Positions 9,050-16,896 of a stretch of DNA of 64,000 nt are shown in pieces. The DNA lies in the NCBI RefSeq assembly GCF_000519085.1, contig NZ_KI912577.1, positions 4,582,035 to 4,646,034 on the forward strand, read 5' to 3'. The translations under genes were made by a program, and so were the position numbers. How positions within the stretch are numbered: position 1 is the first letter of the stretch; the number at the start of each line of letters is the position of its first letter. Origin of the DNA: Methylobacterium sp. 10. Lineage in GTDB: Bacteria; Pseudomonadota; Alphaproteobacteria; Rhizobiales; Beijerinckiaceae. The notes under the pieces were generated by a model. The model saw only the letters and a list, made by a program, of their open reading frames with translations. It searched no databases and had not been told where the DNA came from.

Positions 9050-9562
9050 CTATCGGGGGCCACCGCCACGACGCATCGCGATTTCCTGGCCTTCCTGATT
9101 CAGGGCGCCCGAGGGTGCTATCGTCTCGTTCGGGACCGGCATCATACCGTTGTTGGCCGTCCGCGACGAAGGCCTGTTCTCATGCGGGTCGTTGGCGGCT
9201 TGCTTCAAAGCGAGGGCACGGCGAGCGCCCGATACCGTCTTGCTGCGGGCGCGAGCGTTTCGGCGGCGCTCGCTCTCCTTGCTGGCGCGTTTGACCGCCG
9301 CGGCAAGGAGTGCGGCCTTCTCGCGTGTGCCGGAATTGTCCGTCGCGGGATGAGCAATGGACGGGGCCGATTTTCCGCGCACCTCACGGCGTTGTCGGCG
9401 AGACACATCGCGCGCCCGGTCCCGTCGTTCCCGCAGCAGCCGTATCAGGTCGGACAACCCGGCATCGTCCACCGCATCCAGTCCTGGCCGGTGGGAGCGG
9501 CCGACGAGATCGTTTTCACGTGCATCCAGCAGGCGGGCTTCACGGCGTCGCGAAACAGACAT
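9050..9562 (-). CDS. Conserved hypothetical protein, arginine-rich helical
   Basis: A 170-residue basic protein. The N-terminal part (SRRREARLLDARENDLVG, then DDAGLSDLIRLLRERRDRAR) looks like a short conserved helical domain that I associate with uncharacterised proteins of Rhizobiales. It is followed by QRREVRGK and a long basic alanine/arginine-rich tail. No catalytic motif, signal peptide or membrane segment is seen. Its composition would suit nucleic-acid binding, but that is a guess. It is transcribed away from the c-di-GMP gene that begins at 10026. Confidence 0.6.
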   Translation of the reverse strand: MSVSRRREARLLDARENDLVGRSHRPGLDAVDDAGLSDLIRLLRERRDRARDVSRRQRREVRGKSAPSIAHPATDNSGTREKAALLAAAVKRASKESERRRNARARSKTVSGARRALALKQAANDPHENRPSSRTANNGMMPVPNETIAPSGALNQEGQEIAMRRGGGPR

Positions 9563-10025
9563 TCATCCTCCACGTGTTACGGATTATGCTGCGGCAACAC
9601 CCATCGGAGAAGGAACGTTGCCCGCCGTAACGCCATTCGGTCGACGTGTTGTGCGATCTCACCCCGACACCGCAGGCGCTTCGGGATTAACAAGCCCCTT
9701 TCGTCCGTCGCGAGTGCTGCTGGGAAGCACACTCTGCCTTTCTCTTTTTCGTACGACCCGACAGACCGTCGAAAGCTTGAGAAGGCTCATGAGGAAGGTC
9801 CTCGGCCTACCCGCGGTTGGTGGCGCAGGTGCGAGGTCAGGGCCAGGGTCACATCAACGCAGGGACAGAAGGGTCAATTATAGATAAGGCATCTTTTCGC
9901 AAGGTAAAAATTATCATATGTGAGTGTTTATAGTTGCCTTTGCGATAGTGCCGTGCCGAATTTTGTCCGATGTCGTACCAATTCCGTTAACAGCTCACGC
10001 ACAGGATCACCCTCGGACACAACCG
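9563..10025. other. Intergenic region with AT-rich promoter-like segment
   Basis: This region lies between divergent genes. Around 9880-9925 it becomes AT-rich (tcaattatagataagg, then ggtaaaaattatcatatg), unlike the GC-rich surroundings, which marks the likely promoter of the GGDEF-EAL gene. The frame of that gene is open back to a GTG at 9924, giving a possible 34-residue extension. No other gene is supported. Confidence 0.45.
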
Positions 10026-12224
10026 ATGGCCCTCGCCGTGCAACTGCCCCATATCTTATCTAGCGAAGCCGCAAGCGACGATGGCTTAGCCGATCACGAA
10101 TTGACAGATGTAGCTCCTGCAGCCGCTTTCACTGACATCGTAGCCTTAGCCACTCGCATGTTTGATGTCGAAGCGGCTTTCGTTTCCCTGCTCGATCAAG
10201 AGCGCCAAGTGTTCCAGGCGCATATGAGTTCGAGCGTGTATGAAATCAGCCGCGAGGCCGCATTCTGCTCACATGCATTGTTGCAAAAAGACGCCTTCGT
10301 CATCCTGGATGCCGCTCTTGATCCACGTTTCGAGGACAGTACCTACGTCGTCGGAGCGCCGCACATCCGCTTCTATGTTGGCGTCCCGCTGCGCACACCT
10401 TCCGGCCATGCTGTTGGTGCACTTTGCCTCGCGGATACAAAGCCACGCGACGTCTTCTCTGATGCGGACGTACACTCGCTTCGGCAGTTGGCTAACATCG
10501 CGATCGATCGCATGGAGCTGGGTAGGCTCGAAATAGCGCAGCGCGTGAGCCAAAGTCGTTTCGAACACATTACCTCGACATCACCTGATGGAATCGTATG
10601 CGCCGACGCGGACGGCCGTATCACTGTGTGGAATGCCGCTGCGGAGCGCATGTTCGGTTACAGCGGAGCTGAAGCAATCGGCCAGTCGATCGACGTGATC
10701 GCCCCCGAGCGTATGCGCGGCGGGCATAGTAACGGTCTCCAGCGAGTCGCCACCGGAGGTGATCCCCGCTTGATTGGCAAGACCATCGAGTTGCAGGCTC
10801 GACACAAGACGGGCGATGAATTTCCTATCGAGCTGTCATTGTCGCAATGGCAGGAGGATGGGCGAGCTGCCTTCGGCTCGATCGTACGCGATATCCGTGG
10901 ACGGCGCGCGAACGAGGAGCGTCTTTTCCGTCTGGCCCATCTCGACCCTCTGACAGAGCTGCCGAATCGTTCAGTTCTTCGCGAGCGTCTCATTGAGATT
11001 ACGAGAGCGACGCGGCCTGTATCGGTCCTGATGCTTGACCTCGATGGTTTCAAGGAGGTCAACGACAACTATGGCCATGCGACCGGTGATGCGCTTCTCA
11101 GAACAATCGCCGCCCGTTTGCTCTCCTGCGTACGACCGACTGATACCGTGTCTCGCCTGGGCGGCGACGAATTCGTCCTTCTCCTAACGGATAGTGACGA
11201 TCCACTTCGCGCGACCGAAGTCGCCAATGCCATCATAGCCGCTGTTGCGATACCATTCGATCATGAGGGCCAGGCACTGAAACTACGTGGGAGCATAGGC
11301 ATCGCCTTATCGTCAAACAGTAAGGAAGGGGCAGAATATTTGCTCTCGTGCGCCGACCTCGCGCTCTATCAAGCTAAAAGCGAAGGGCGGAATTGTTATC
11401 GAGTGTTTACACAGGTTTTGCGAGATAAAATAAGGCGTACTCGCTCCTGTCGAGAAGATATAGGTCGCGCAGTTGAATTAGATGAGTTTAAATTACATTA
11501 TCAGCCGCAAGTGCGGCTCAAAGATGGTGCCCTCGTAGGAGCCGAAGCCCTGATCCGTTGGCAGCATCCAAAACACGGATTACTGACGCCTGCATCATTC
11601 GTCGACGTTCTGGACAGCAGTCCTCATGCCACCGAAGTTGGCAACTGGGTCATGAGAACTGCGTGTGCGCAGGCCGCAGAATGGCGCAGGTTAGGGGCCA
11701 AAGACTTCCGCATGGGGGTGAACCTGTGCAGCGCTCAATTTCGGAACGGCAATCTTGCCGAGACGGTCCGCGGAATCTTGATGAGCACAGGCCTTCCCGC
11801 TGCCAACTTAGAGCTAGAGATTACTGAAAATATTGTGCTTCGACAAGAAGCTGGCTTGGCGGAAACGTTACACGCCGTACGTGAGAGCGGCGTTGGCATC
11901 GCATTTGATGATTATGGAACTGGCTATGCTTCTCTAAGCCTTCTCAAGCGATTTCCGTTGACCCGCCTGAAGATTGACCGCTCATTTGTGACGGGCATGA
12001 TGGGGTCAAGCAAGGATGAAACGATCGTACGTGCGATTCTACAGCTTGGGCATGGATTCGGCTTGGACGTGATTGCTGAGGGTATTGAGACAGCGGCAGA
12101 ACACGCACGACTGCGTGCCAAGGGTTGTCAGGAGGGACAGGGCTATCTGTTCGGCAAACCGATGCCAGCAGACATGTTTGCGGCCCGGTTTGACCTTGGC
12201 GCAAGGGAAGCTTTGGCCAATTAG
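10026..12224 (+). CDS. Bifunctional diguanylate cyclase/phosphodiesterase with GAF and PAS sensors
   Basis: A 732-residue cytoplasmic protein from the ATG at 10026 (an in-frame GTG at 9924 would add 34 residues). Order: GAF (roughly 15-160, with EAAFVSLLDQERQVFQAHM), PAS (170-290, SPDGIVCADADGRITVWN), GGDEF (310-460) and EAL (475-720). The cyclase motif is intact as RLGGDEF, preceded by an inhibitory-site RPTD. The EAL domain keeps AEALIRW, ELEITEN, FDDYGTGYASL and LKIDRSFV, so both c-di-GMP synthesis and hydrolysis are possible. Its GAF-first architecture resembles soluble signal-integrating enzymes. It lies directly upstream of the PYP operon on the same strand, but a 364-base gap suggests a separate promoter. 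Confidence 0.88.
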   Translation: MALAVQLPHILSSEAASDDGLADHELTDVAPAAAFTDIVALATRMFDVEAAFVSLLDQERQVFQAHMSSSVYEISREAAFCSHALLQKDAFVILDAALDPRFEDSTYVVGAPHIRFYVGVPLRTPSGHAVGALCLADTKPRDVFSDADVHSLRQLANIAIDRMELGRLEIAQRVSQSRFEHITSTSPDGIVCADADGRITVWNAAAERMFGYSGAEAIGQSIDVIAPERMRGGHSNGLQRVATGGDPRLIGKTIELQARHKTGDEFPIELSLSQWQEDGRAAFGSIVRDIRGRRANEERLFRLAHLDPLTELPNRSVLRERLIEITRATRPVSVLMLDLDGFKEVNDNYGHATGDALLRTIAARLLSCVRPTDTVSRLGGDEFVLLLTDSDDPLRATEVANAIIAAVAIPFDHEGQALKLRGSIGIALSSNSKEGAEYLLSCADLALYQAKSEGRNCYRVFTQVLRDKIRRTRSCREDIGRAVELDEFKLHYQPQVRLKDGALVGAEALIRWQHPKHGLLTPASFVDVLDSSPHATEVGNWVMRTACAQAAEWRRLGAKDFRMGVNLCSAQFRNGNLAETVRGILMSTGLPAANLELEITENIVLRQEAGLAETLHAVRESGVGIAFDDYGTGYASLSLLKRFPLTRLKIDRSFVTGMMGSSKDETIVRAILQLGHGFGLDVIAEGIETAAEHARLRAKGCQEGQGYLFGKPMPADMFAARFDLGAREALAN

Positions 12225-12588
12225 CTTGCAGACCGATAGATCTTCGATCGCGCATACCCCAGGCATACCACGGTTTCGCTCCAGATTGGCACGACAGGAC
12301 GGAAAAAAGTCGCTAATCTCAATCAATAATCGCGTCATTCTAATATGTTGCTAATAATTGTAAATCGTTACTGCAAATTACAGCAGCGCCAGATTAGTTT
12401 GGGTTTATATTCGTCCAAATTTTCTGGAAACAGCCGCATCCTAAAAGCGGTTTCGCAGCCCGCCCCAAAATGGAACATTTGAAGTTCCATTTTTGTTGTC
12501 AATCCAGCCCCGTGCTTTCATTTACGTTGCCTCAATGTTTACGAGGGCAGGGTTGTATGGCGCGGAATACGACTTGGAAAGTTTATCT
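12225..12588. other. AT-rich intergenic region upstream of the PYP operon
   Basis: This 364-base gap contains a markedly AT-rich section at about 12320-12430 (ttgctaataattgtaaatcg, then gggtttatattcg). It is the likely promoter region for the EAL-PYP-GGDEF-ligase operon. An in-frame GTG/ATG extension of the EAL gene back to 12493 exists but lacks a good ribosome binding site. No other gene is seen. Confidence 0.45.
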
Positions 12589-13398
12589 ATGACACGCGGA
12601 TGCCAGGGCTGCCAGAATGGCCAGCCCCTGCCCTTCGAGTTCACGATGGCGTTTCACCCCATTCTTGACCTCCTTCAAACCACCGTCTGGGGCTACGAGG
12701 CTCTGGTCCGGGGCACGGAAGGCCAAGGTGCCGGGCAGATCCTCGCCATGGTCGACGATGCGAACCGATACAAGTTCGACCAGGCTTGCCGTGTGAAGGC
12801 GATCGAACTTGCCGGCGCGCTGTTCCCGGACGCCGAAACCCGCCTGTCCATTAACTTCATGCCCAACGCTGTCTACGAACCAGCCGCTTGCATTCGTGCA
12901 ACGCTGGACGCCGCCCATCGGGTTGGGTTTGCGCGCCAGCGGATCATGTTCGAGTTTACCGAGAACGAGCGCATGACGGATGTCGCCCACGTTCAGCGTA
13001 TTGTCGCAGAGTATCGCAAGCAGGGTTTTGCAACGGCGATTGACGACTTTGGGGCCGGCTATGCAGGCCTCAATCTCCTGGCAAGCTTCCAACCCGATTT
13101 CATCAAGCTCGACATGGAGCTCATCCGCGGGATCGATACATCGCGGCAGCGCCAGACCATCGTCGCCGCAGTGGTCGCGATGGCACGGCAGCTGGGCGTG
13201 GCGGTGATCGCGGAGGGGATCGAGACGGAAGCCGAACTCGTGACCCTCCAAGCGGCTGGAATTCAGCTGGTCCAGGGCTATCTCTTCGCGAAGCCAGCCG
13301 TCGCCTCTCTGCCAACGGTCTGGATTCCGCAGGGGGATGTCAGAGCGAAGACCACCAGATTGCCTACCGGCGACACGATGGATGCGCATGCAGCCTGA
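12589..13398 (+). CDS. EAL-domain c-di-GMP phosphodiesterase, first gene of PYP operon
   Basis: A 269-residue protein that is almost only an EAL domain, so it should hydrolyse c-di-GMP to pGpG. Catalytic and metal-binding positions are all visible: YEALVRG, SINFMPN, FEFTENE, AIDDFGAGYAGL, FIKLDMELIRGID, AEGIETEAE and the closing VQGYLFAKP. The short N-terminus has a GCQGCQNGQ double-cysteine motif, as in EAL proteins related to the blue-light BLUF-EAL family, but no BLUF domain is present. I chose the ATG at 12589 because GGAAAG lies 7 bases upstream; an upstream ORF extension to 12493 has no such support. The PYP gene starts 31 bases after its stop. Confidence 0.85.
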   Translation: MTRGCQGCQNGQPLPFEFTMAFHPILDLLQTTVWGYEALVRGTEGQGAGQILAMVDDANRYKFDQACRVKAIELAGALFPDAETRLSINFMPNAVYEPAACIRATLDAAHRVGFARQRIMFEFTENERMTDVAHVQRIVAEYRKQGFATAIDDFGAGYAGLNLLASFQPDFIKLDMELIRGIDTSRQRQTIVAAVVAMARQLGVAVIAEGIETEAELVTLQAAGIQLVQGYLFAKPAVASLPTVWIPQGDVRAKTTRLPTGDTMDAHAA

Positions 13399-13429
13399 GC
13401 ATCATAGATCAAACCTCCAAGGCGTAATC

Positions 13430-13786
13430 ATGCTCTCATTCGAAACAATCTCGCTGCGTGATCTCGGCAGCCATGACGTTGAAGAGTTGGATGCGCTGCC
13501 GTTTGGGGTCGTTGGCTTCTCGCCGGATGGCATTGTCGAAATCTACAACGCGACAGAAGAGCGGCTGGCCGGTCTGCCGCGCAAGAGTGTGCTTGGCACA
13601 CATTACTTCTCGACTACGGCGCAGTGCATGAACAACTTCATGGTTGCGCAGCGCTTTGAGGATGAAACTGAGATCGACGCCATTATCGACTACGTCCTTA
13701 CCCTGCGCATGCGCCCTACGCCGGTTCGTCTTCGGCTCTTGAAAGCATCCGGAATGGATCGCCGCTTCATCCTCATTCAGCGTTGA
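13430..13786 (+). CDS. pyp: Photoactive yellow protein (PYP) homologue
   Basis: A 118-residue single PAS domain that aligns along its length with Halorhodospira halophila PYP (125 residues) from memory. The chromophore cysteine (Cys69 there) is Cys66 here, in STTAQCMNN. The two residues that hydrogen-bond the p-coumaryl phenolate, Tyr42 and Glu46, correspond to Tyr39 and Glu43 in EIYNATEERL, with identical spacing to the cysteine. The PAS core FGVVGFSPDG and the MRPTPVRLRLL strand are conserved too. Differences: Thr50 is Ala47, Arg52 is Leu49, and the loop after the cysteine is three residues shorter, so absorption and photocycle speed may differ. Flanking EAL, GGDEF and p-coumarate ligase genes strongly support a functional light sensor. 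It is soluble, with no output domain of its own. Confidence 0.9.
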   Translation: MLSFETISLRDLGSHDVEELDALPFGVVGFSPDGIVEIYNATEERLAGLPRKSVLGTHYFSTTAQCMNNFMVAQRFEDETEIDAIIDYVLTLRMRPTPVRLRLLKASGMDRRFILIQR

Positions 13787-13796
13787 GAGAGGTCCC

Positions 13797-15083
13797 GTGA
13801 CAACCGAGCTCGAAGCCGAAAACACGACCCTCCTTCAATTCCTCTACGCGTGTCCTGCCGGCCTCATCGAGTTCTCGGCTGCTGGCGATATCGGTTTGGT
13901 CAATCCGGTTGCGATGGGTCTCTTGCTTCCGATTGCCGGGCGTCCCTTCGTCACCAATCTCTTCGAGGTGATGGACGGTTGCGCGCCAGAATTGATGAAC
14001 ATGATCCAGCAGTTCGCACCGTCTCACGGTACGGTCTGCGATGGCCACCGCATGGTAACCGGGCGCGGAGGGCAATCGGCTGTCCTTGCATGCAGCGTCG
14101 TGAAGCTGACCGAGGACCGTTACATCGCGACGCTGTCGGACGTGACCGAGCAGGTTGCTCGCGAGAAGCGGCTGAAGCAGGCGGAGGTTTGGTTCGCCTC
14201 GCTACTGGACAGCATTGATGACGTTGCCGTCCTCTCGTTGGACGTCAACGGTTGCATCGATGGAGTGACATCGTCGGTGGTTCGGCAGACCGGTTTCACG
14301 GAAGCCGATTTGCTCGGTCGGCCATTCGAATCCTTCGCCCGCCCCGATCGTGCTTCGGCAATGCCGCTCCCCGGTGAGGCGATTGCCGTTGCCCGGAGTG
14401 ACGGCTGGCACTTGCACGAGGGCTGGCATGCCCGTGCCGACGGGAGCCGATACTGGTGTCAACGGCTGGTTGCCGTACGCGATAACTCGGATGGAACCAC
14501 GGCAGGCTTTACGCTCGTATTGCGAGCGGTGACACGGCAGGGACGGGACGCAGCGGATCTGCGGCGGATGCTCACGCGCGATCACCTTACCGGCGTGAGC
14601 AATCGCGCTCATTTCTTTGAGGCGGCCGAGCGCCACTTCGCTCGGTGCCTTCGAGATGGCAGATCCCTGGCGCTGATCGTTCTCGATGTCGATCATTTCA
14701 AGCAGGTGAACGACGAGCACGGGCACGCAGCTGGTGACACGGTGCTCTGCGAAGTGTCACGCCGTTGCGAGGGCGAGCTCCGTCCCGAGGATGTCTTCGC
14801 CCGACTGGGCGGCGAAGAGTTCGTCGTCCTTCTGCCAGGAGCGACATTGAGGGCTGCGGCGGTTGCGGCCGAGCGCTTGCGCCTCGCGCTCGCGGGCGAT
14901 GTGTTCGATATTGGGGTGATTGGGCTGCGTATCACGGCAAGCTTTGGCTGTAGTGCTCTCGATGCGGGAACGACTGCGTCCCTCGCTGGACTGCTCGCAG
15001 CCGCCGATACCGCCTTATACCAAGCCAAACGAGCAGGCCGAAATCGGGTCGCCGTGTCGGAAGCGGACCAGGTGGCAGCCTGA
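13797..15083 (+). CDS. PAS-PAS-GGDEF diguanylate cyclase in PYP operon
   Basis: A 428-residue soluble protein starting with GTG at 13797, ten bases after the pyp stop, with a GAGAGAGG ribosome binding site. Two PAS-like domains (about 5-115 and 125-250) precede a GGDEF domain (260-420). The active-site motif is RLGGEEF, with an inhibitory RPED five residues before it and the metal-binding VLDVDHFKQVND, so it should synthesise c-di-GMP with product inhibition. The first PAS resembles the neighbouring PYP in layout (FLYACPAGLIEFSAAGDIG) but lacks the chromophore cysteine. That suggests duplication or a docking partner. I infer that PYP controls this cyclase, the EAL protein, or both, by protein contact. 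Confidence 0.88.
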   Translation: MTTELEAENTTLLQFLYACPAGLIEFSAAGDIGLVNPVAMGLLLPIAGRPFVTNLFEVMDGCAPELMNMIQQFAPSHGTVCDGHRMVTGRGGQSAVLACSVVKLTEDRYIATLSDVTEQVAREKRLKQAEVWFASLLDSIDDVAVLSLDVNGCIDGVTSSVVRQTGFTEADLLGRPFESFARPDRASAMPLPGEAIAVARSDGWHLHEGWHARADGSRYWCQRLVAVRDNSDGTTAGFTLVLRAVTRQGRDAADLRRMLTRDHLTGVSNRAHFFEAAERHFARCLRDGRSLALIVLDVDHFKQVNDEHGHAAGDTVLCEVSRRCEGELRPEDVFARLGGEEFVVLLPGATLRAAAVAAERLRLALAGDVFDIGVIGLRITASFGCSALDAGTTASLAGLLAAADTALYQAKRAGRNRVAVSEADQVAA

Positions 15084-15100
15084 GCACCGGCTCTCCAGCG

Positions 15101-16309
15101 ATGCTGTCGCGACGCGCGCTCGTGGCCGTCCTCCAAAGCCTCCTCGGCGCAGAGCTTCTTGTCGCGCGCGGTCGTGGCAACCCCGGCGCACGGCAGCCCA
15201 TCGACCTTCCGTCCGAATGGCCACTGGCCCTGCAGATCACTGACAACACGAAGGTGGGGCTCGGATGTGACTCCCTCGAGGCGATGTGGCTCGCCTCTGC
15301 GGTCAACGAGATGTTCCACCTGCACGAGGCGGCCAGCGAGGAGGGACTGCTGACGGACGCAACGTTCGGAAGTTGGGTTGAATGCATCGAGGCGGCGTGG
15401 AGGTCCGGAGTGGCCGCGATCACCTTCACGACGTCGGGAACGACCGGGACACCGAAGCGATGCGCTCATTCTGCCGAAGCCCTGCTGACGGAAGCCTCGT
15501 TTCTGGCTGAGCTCTTTGGTGACAGGCGGCGGGTCATCTCCTTGGTGCCGGCGCACCACGCCTACGGTTTCCTATTTGCCGCGCTCCTTCCAGATATGCT
15601 CCGTGTCGAACACCTCGACGCGACGCGCTTCAGCGCCGCAGAACTGGCCCAGAGTCTCGCGCCGGGCGATCTCGTCGTCACCTTTCCCGATCGCTGGCGG
15701 TGGTTGGAGAGATCCCTGCCGGTCTGGCCCCGGGACGTCGAGGGAGTGGTCTCGACGGCACCGTGCCCGCCAGCCCTGATCACATCTCTCTGCGAGCGCG
15801 GCCTCTCGGCGATGACGGAGGTCTACGGGTCGTCGGAGACGATGGGCGTGGCAGTGCGCCGGTGGCCGCACACCACCTACCAGCTCATGTCGCATTGGCG
15901 CTTCGCCGAACCCATCCGTGAAGATGCACCGGACATCGTCGATCGATCTGGCCGCAACGTCCCATTGCCGGATCGCATCCGACTACAGGACGGGCACCGT
16001 TTCCACTTGGCGGGCCGGAACGACGGTGCCGTACAGGTCGGCGGGGTCAACGTGTTCCCGGATCGCATAGCGGCGTCCCTCCGAGATAGGCAGGGTGTTC
16101 GAGAAGCATCTGTGCGGCTCATGCGGCCGGAAGAGGGGGCTCGCTTGAAGGCTTTTGTCGTACCCGAGCTAGGGGCTGACCTGACGGTCTTGCGCAGAGA
16201 GCTCGATGCATGGATCGATGCAGCCCTGCCGGCCGCGGAAAGGCCCACGGCAATCACCTTCGGTCCTCAATTGCCGAAGAGCATGATGGGCAAGCTCGCC
16301 GAATGGTAA
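15101..16309 (+). CDS. pcl: p-Coumarate:CoA ligase of the photoactive-yellow-protein activation type (pCL)
   Basis: A 402-residue member of the acyl-adenylate-forming superfamily, shorter than ordinary 4-coumarate:CoA ligases (about 550), as is typical for the PYP-linked subfamily. It would activate p-coumarate as a CoA thioester for attachment to the PYP cysteine. Motifs: the P-loop TSGTTGTPK at 111-119, EVYGSSETMGV, the hinge region AGRNDGAVQVGG, and the C-terminal PKSMMGKL with the presumed catalytic Lys398. It begins 17 bases after the cyclase stop, within the same operon. A tyrosine ammonia lyase, which makes p-coumarate in other PYP organisms, is absent from this window. Confidence 0.88.
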   Translation: MLSRRALVAVLQSLLGAELLVARGRGNPGARQPIDLPSEWPLALQITDNTKVGLGCDSLEAMWLASAVNEMFHLHEAASEEGLLTDATFGSWVECIEAAWRSGVAAITFTTSGTTGTPKRCAHSAEALLTEASFLAELFGDRRRVISLVPAHHAYGFLFAALLPDMLRVEHLDATRFSAAELAQSLAPGDLVVTFPDRWRWLERSLPVWPRDVEGVVSTAPCPPALITSLCERGLSAMTEVYGSSETMGVAVRRWPHTTYQLMSHWRFAEPIREDAPDIVDRSGRNVPLPDRIRLQDGHRFHLAGRNDGAVQVGGVNVFPDRIAASLRDRQGVREASVRLMRPEEGARLKAFVVPELGADLTVLRRELDAWIDAALPAAERPTAITFGPQLPKSMMGKLAEW

Positions 16310-16485
16310 CCGATGAAGGCGGCGACCCCAACTCATCTCCTCTTCCCGGAGATCGTCAGCGTCCTCAGCAGCTCGAGATGGGTGATAAGGTCGACGTCTC
16401 GGCGAAACCCAGGGATGACCGTTCGATCCCGGTTCGCTACATCAAGGAGGAGTTCCAGCCTGTCCGACTAGCCCTCGATCGTTGA
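16303..16485 (+). CDS. Small hypothetical protein overlapping the end of pcl
   Basis: A 60-codon frame whose ATG (16303) overlaps the ligase stop, an arrangement expected for translational coupling. The peptide is polar, running through DKVDVSAKPRDDRSIPV to RYIKEEFQPVRLALDR, with no membrane segment or known motif. It could be a small fifth gene of the PYP operon or a chance frame. No homologue comes to mind. Confidence 0.35.
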   Translation: MVTDEGGDPNSSPLPGDRQRPQQLEMGDKVDVSAKPRDDRSIPVRYIKEEFQPVRLALDR

Positions 16486-16642
16486 CACGTGGAAAAAGCA
16501 CGCACCCCGCCTGCTCAATTCCCGATTTCGTGTCTGCCTTGAAAAGCTGGTCGGAAAGGTCGGGCCTCCGCACTTTGCTCGGCTCCCTCGCGCAATCCTC
16601 ATGACTGGCTTACACCACGCGCGGACAGCCTGGAGATCAATC

Positions 16643-16831
16643 GTGTACAAAGTTAAGGCAAACGATCACGCGGGACGCGCGCTCATTTTTGCTTGCGGCA
16701 CCGCTGATCAGGCTCTGGAGAAAACCTGGGAGCTTGCCGGTCGGGGCTTCAAAGACATCTATGTGGCCGATCCGAGAGGTCAGGAAATGAAAGCCGCCGC
16801 CTTTGAACGCGCCATGGATCTTGAAGCGTAG
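16643..16831 (+). CDS. Small conserved-looking hypothetical protein
   Basis: From the GTG at 16643 this encodes 62 residues: an alternating beta-alpha-beta pattern with KANDHAGRALIFACGTADQA, a helix ALEKTWELAGRG, then FKDIYVADPRGQEM. A GGAGA motif lies 7 bases upstream of the GTG, which is why I prefer it to the ORF start at 16601. The size and layout resemble small uncharacterised proteins widespread in Methylobacterium, but I cannot name a family. It precedes the CNNM gene by 65 bases on the same strand. Confidence 0.5.
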   Translation: MYKVKANDHAGRALIFACGTADQALEKTWELAGRGFKDIYVADPRGQEMKAAAFERAMDLEA

Positions 16832-16896
16832 CGGAGGTAGGTAAAGACGTTTTTTCGAGAAGGGGCACGGCAATTTCCGAAGATGCATGGTCGACC

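Noticed and set aside
8761..9069. Minus-strand 102-codon frame
   Set aside because: No family feature, polar low-complexity end, and overlap with the gene at 9050; treated as intergenic.
12493..12588. 32-codon N-terminal extension of the EAL gene
   Set aside because: AT-rich leader without a ribosome binding site; ATG 12589 has GGAAAG at good spacing.
13430..13786. Reading the PYP gene as a generic PAS domain only
   Set aside because: The Tyr/Glu/Cys set at exact PYP spacing and the neighbouring PYP-type coumarate ligase make a generic PAS reading unlikely.
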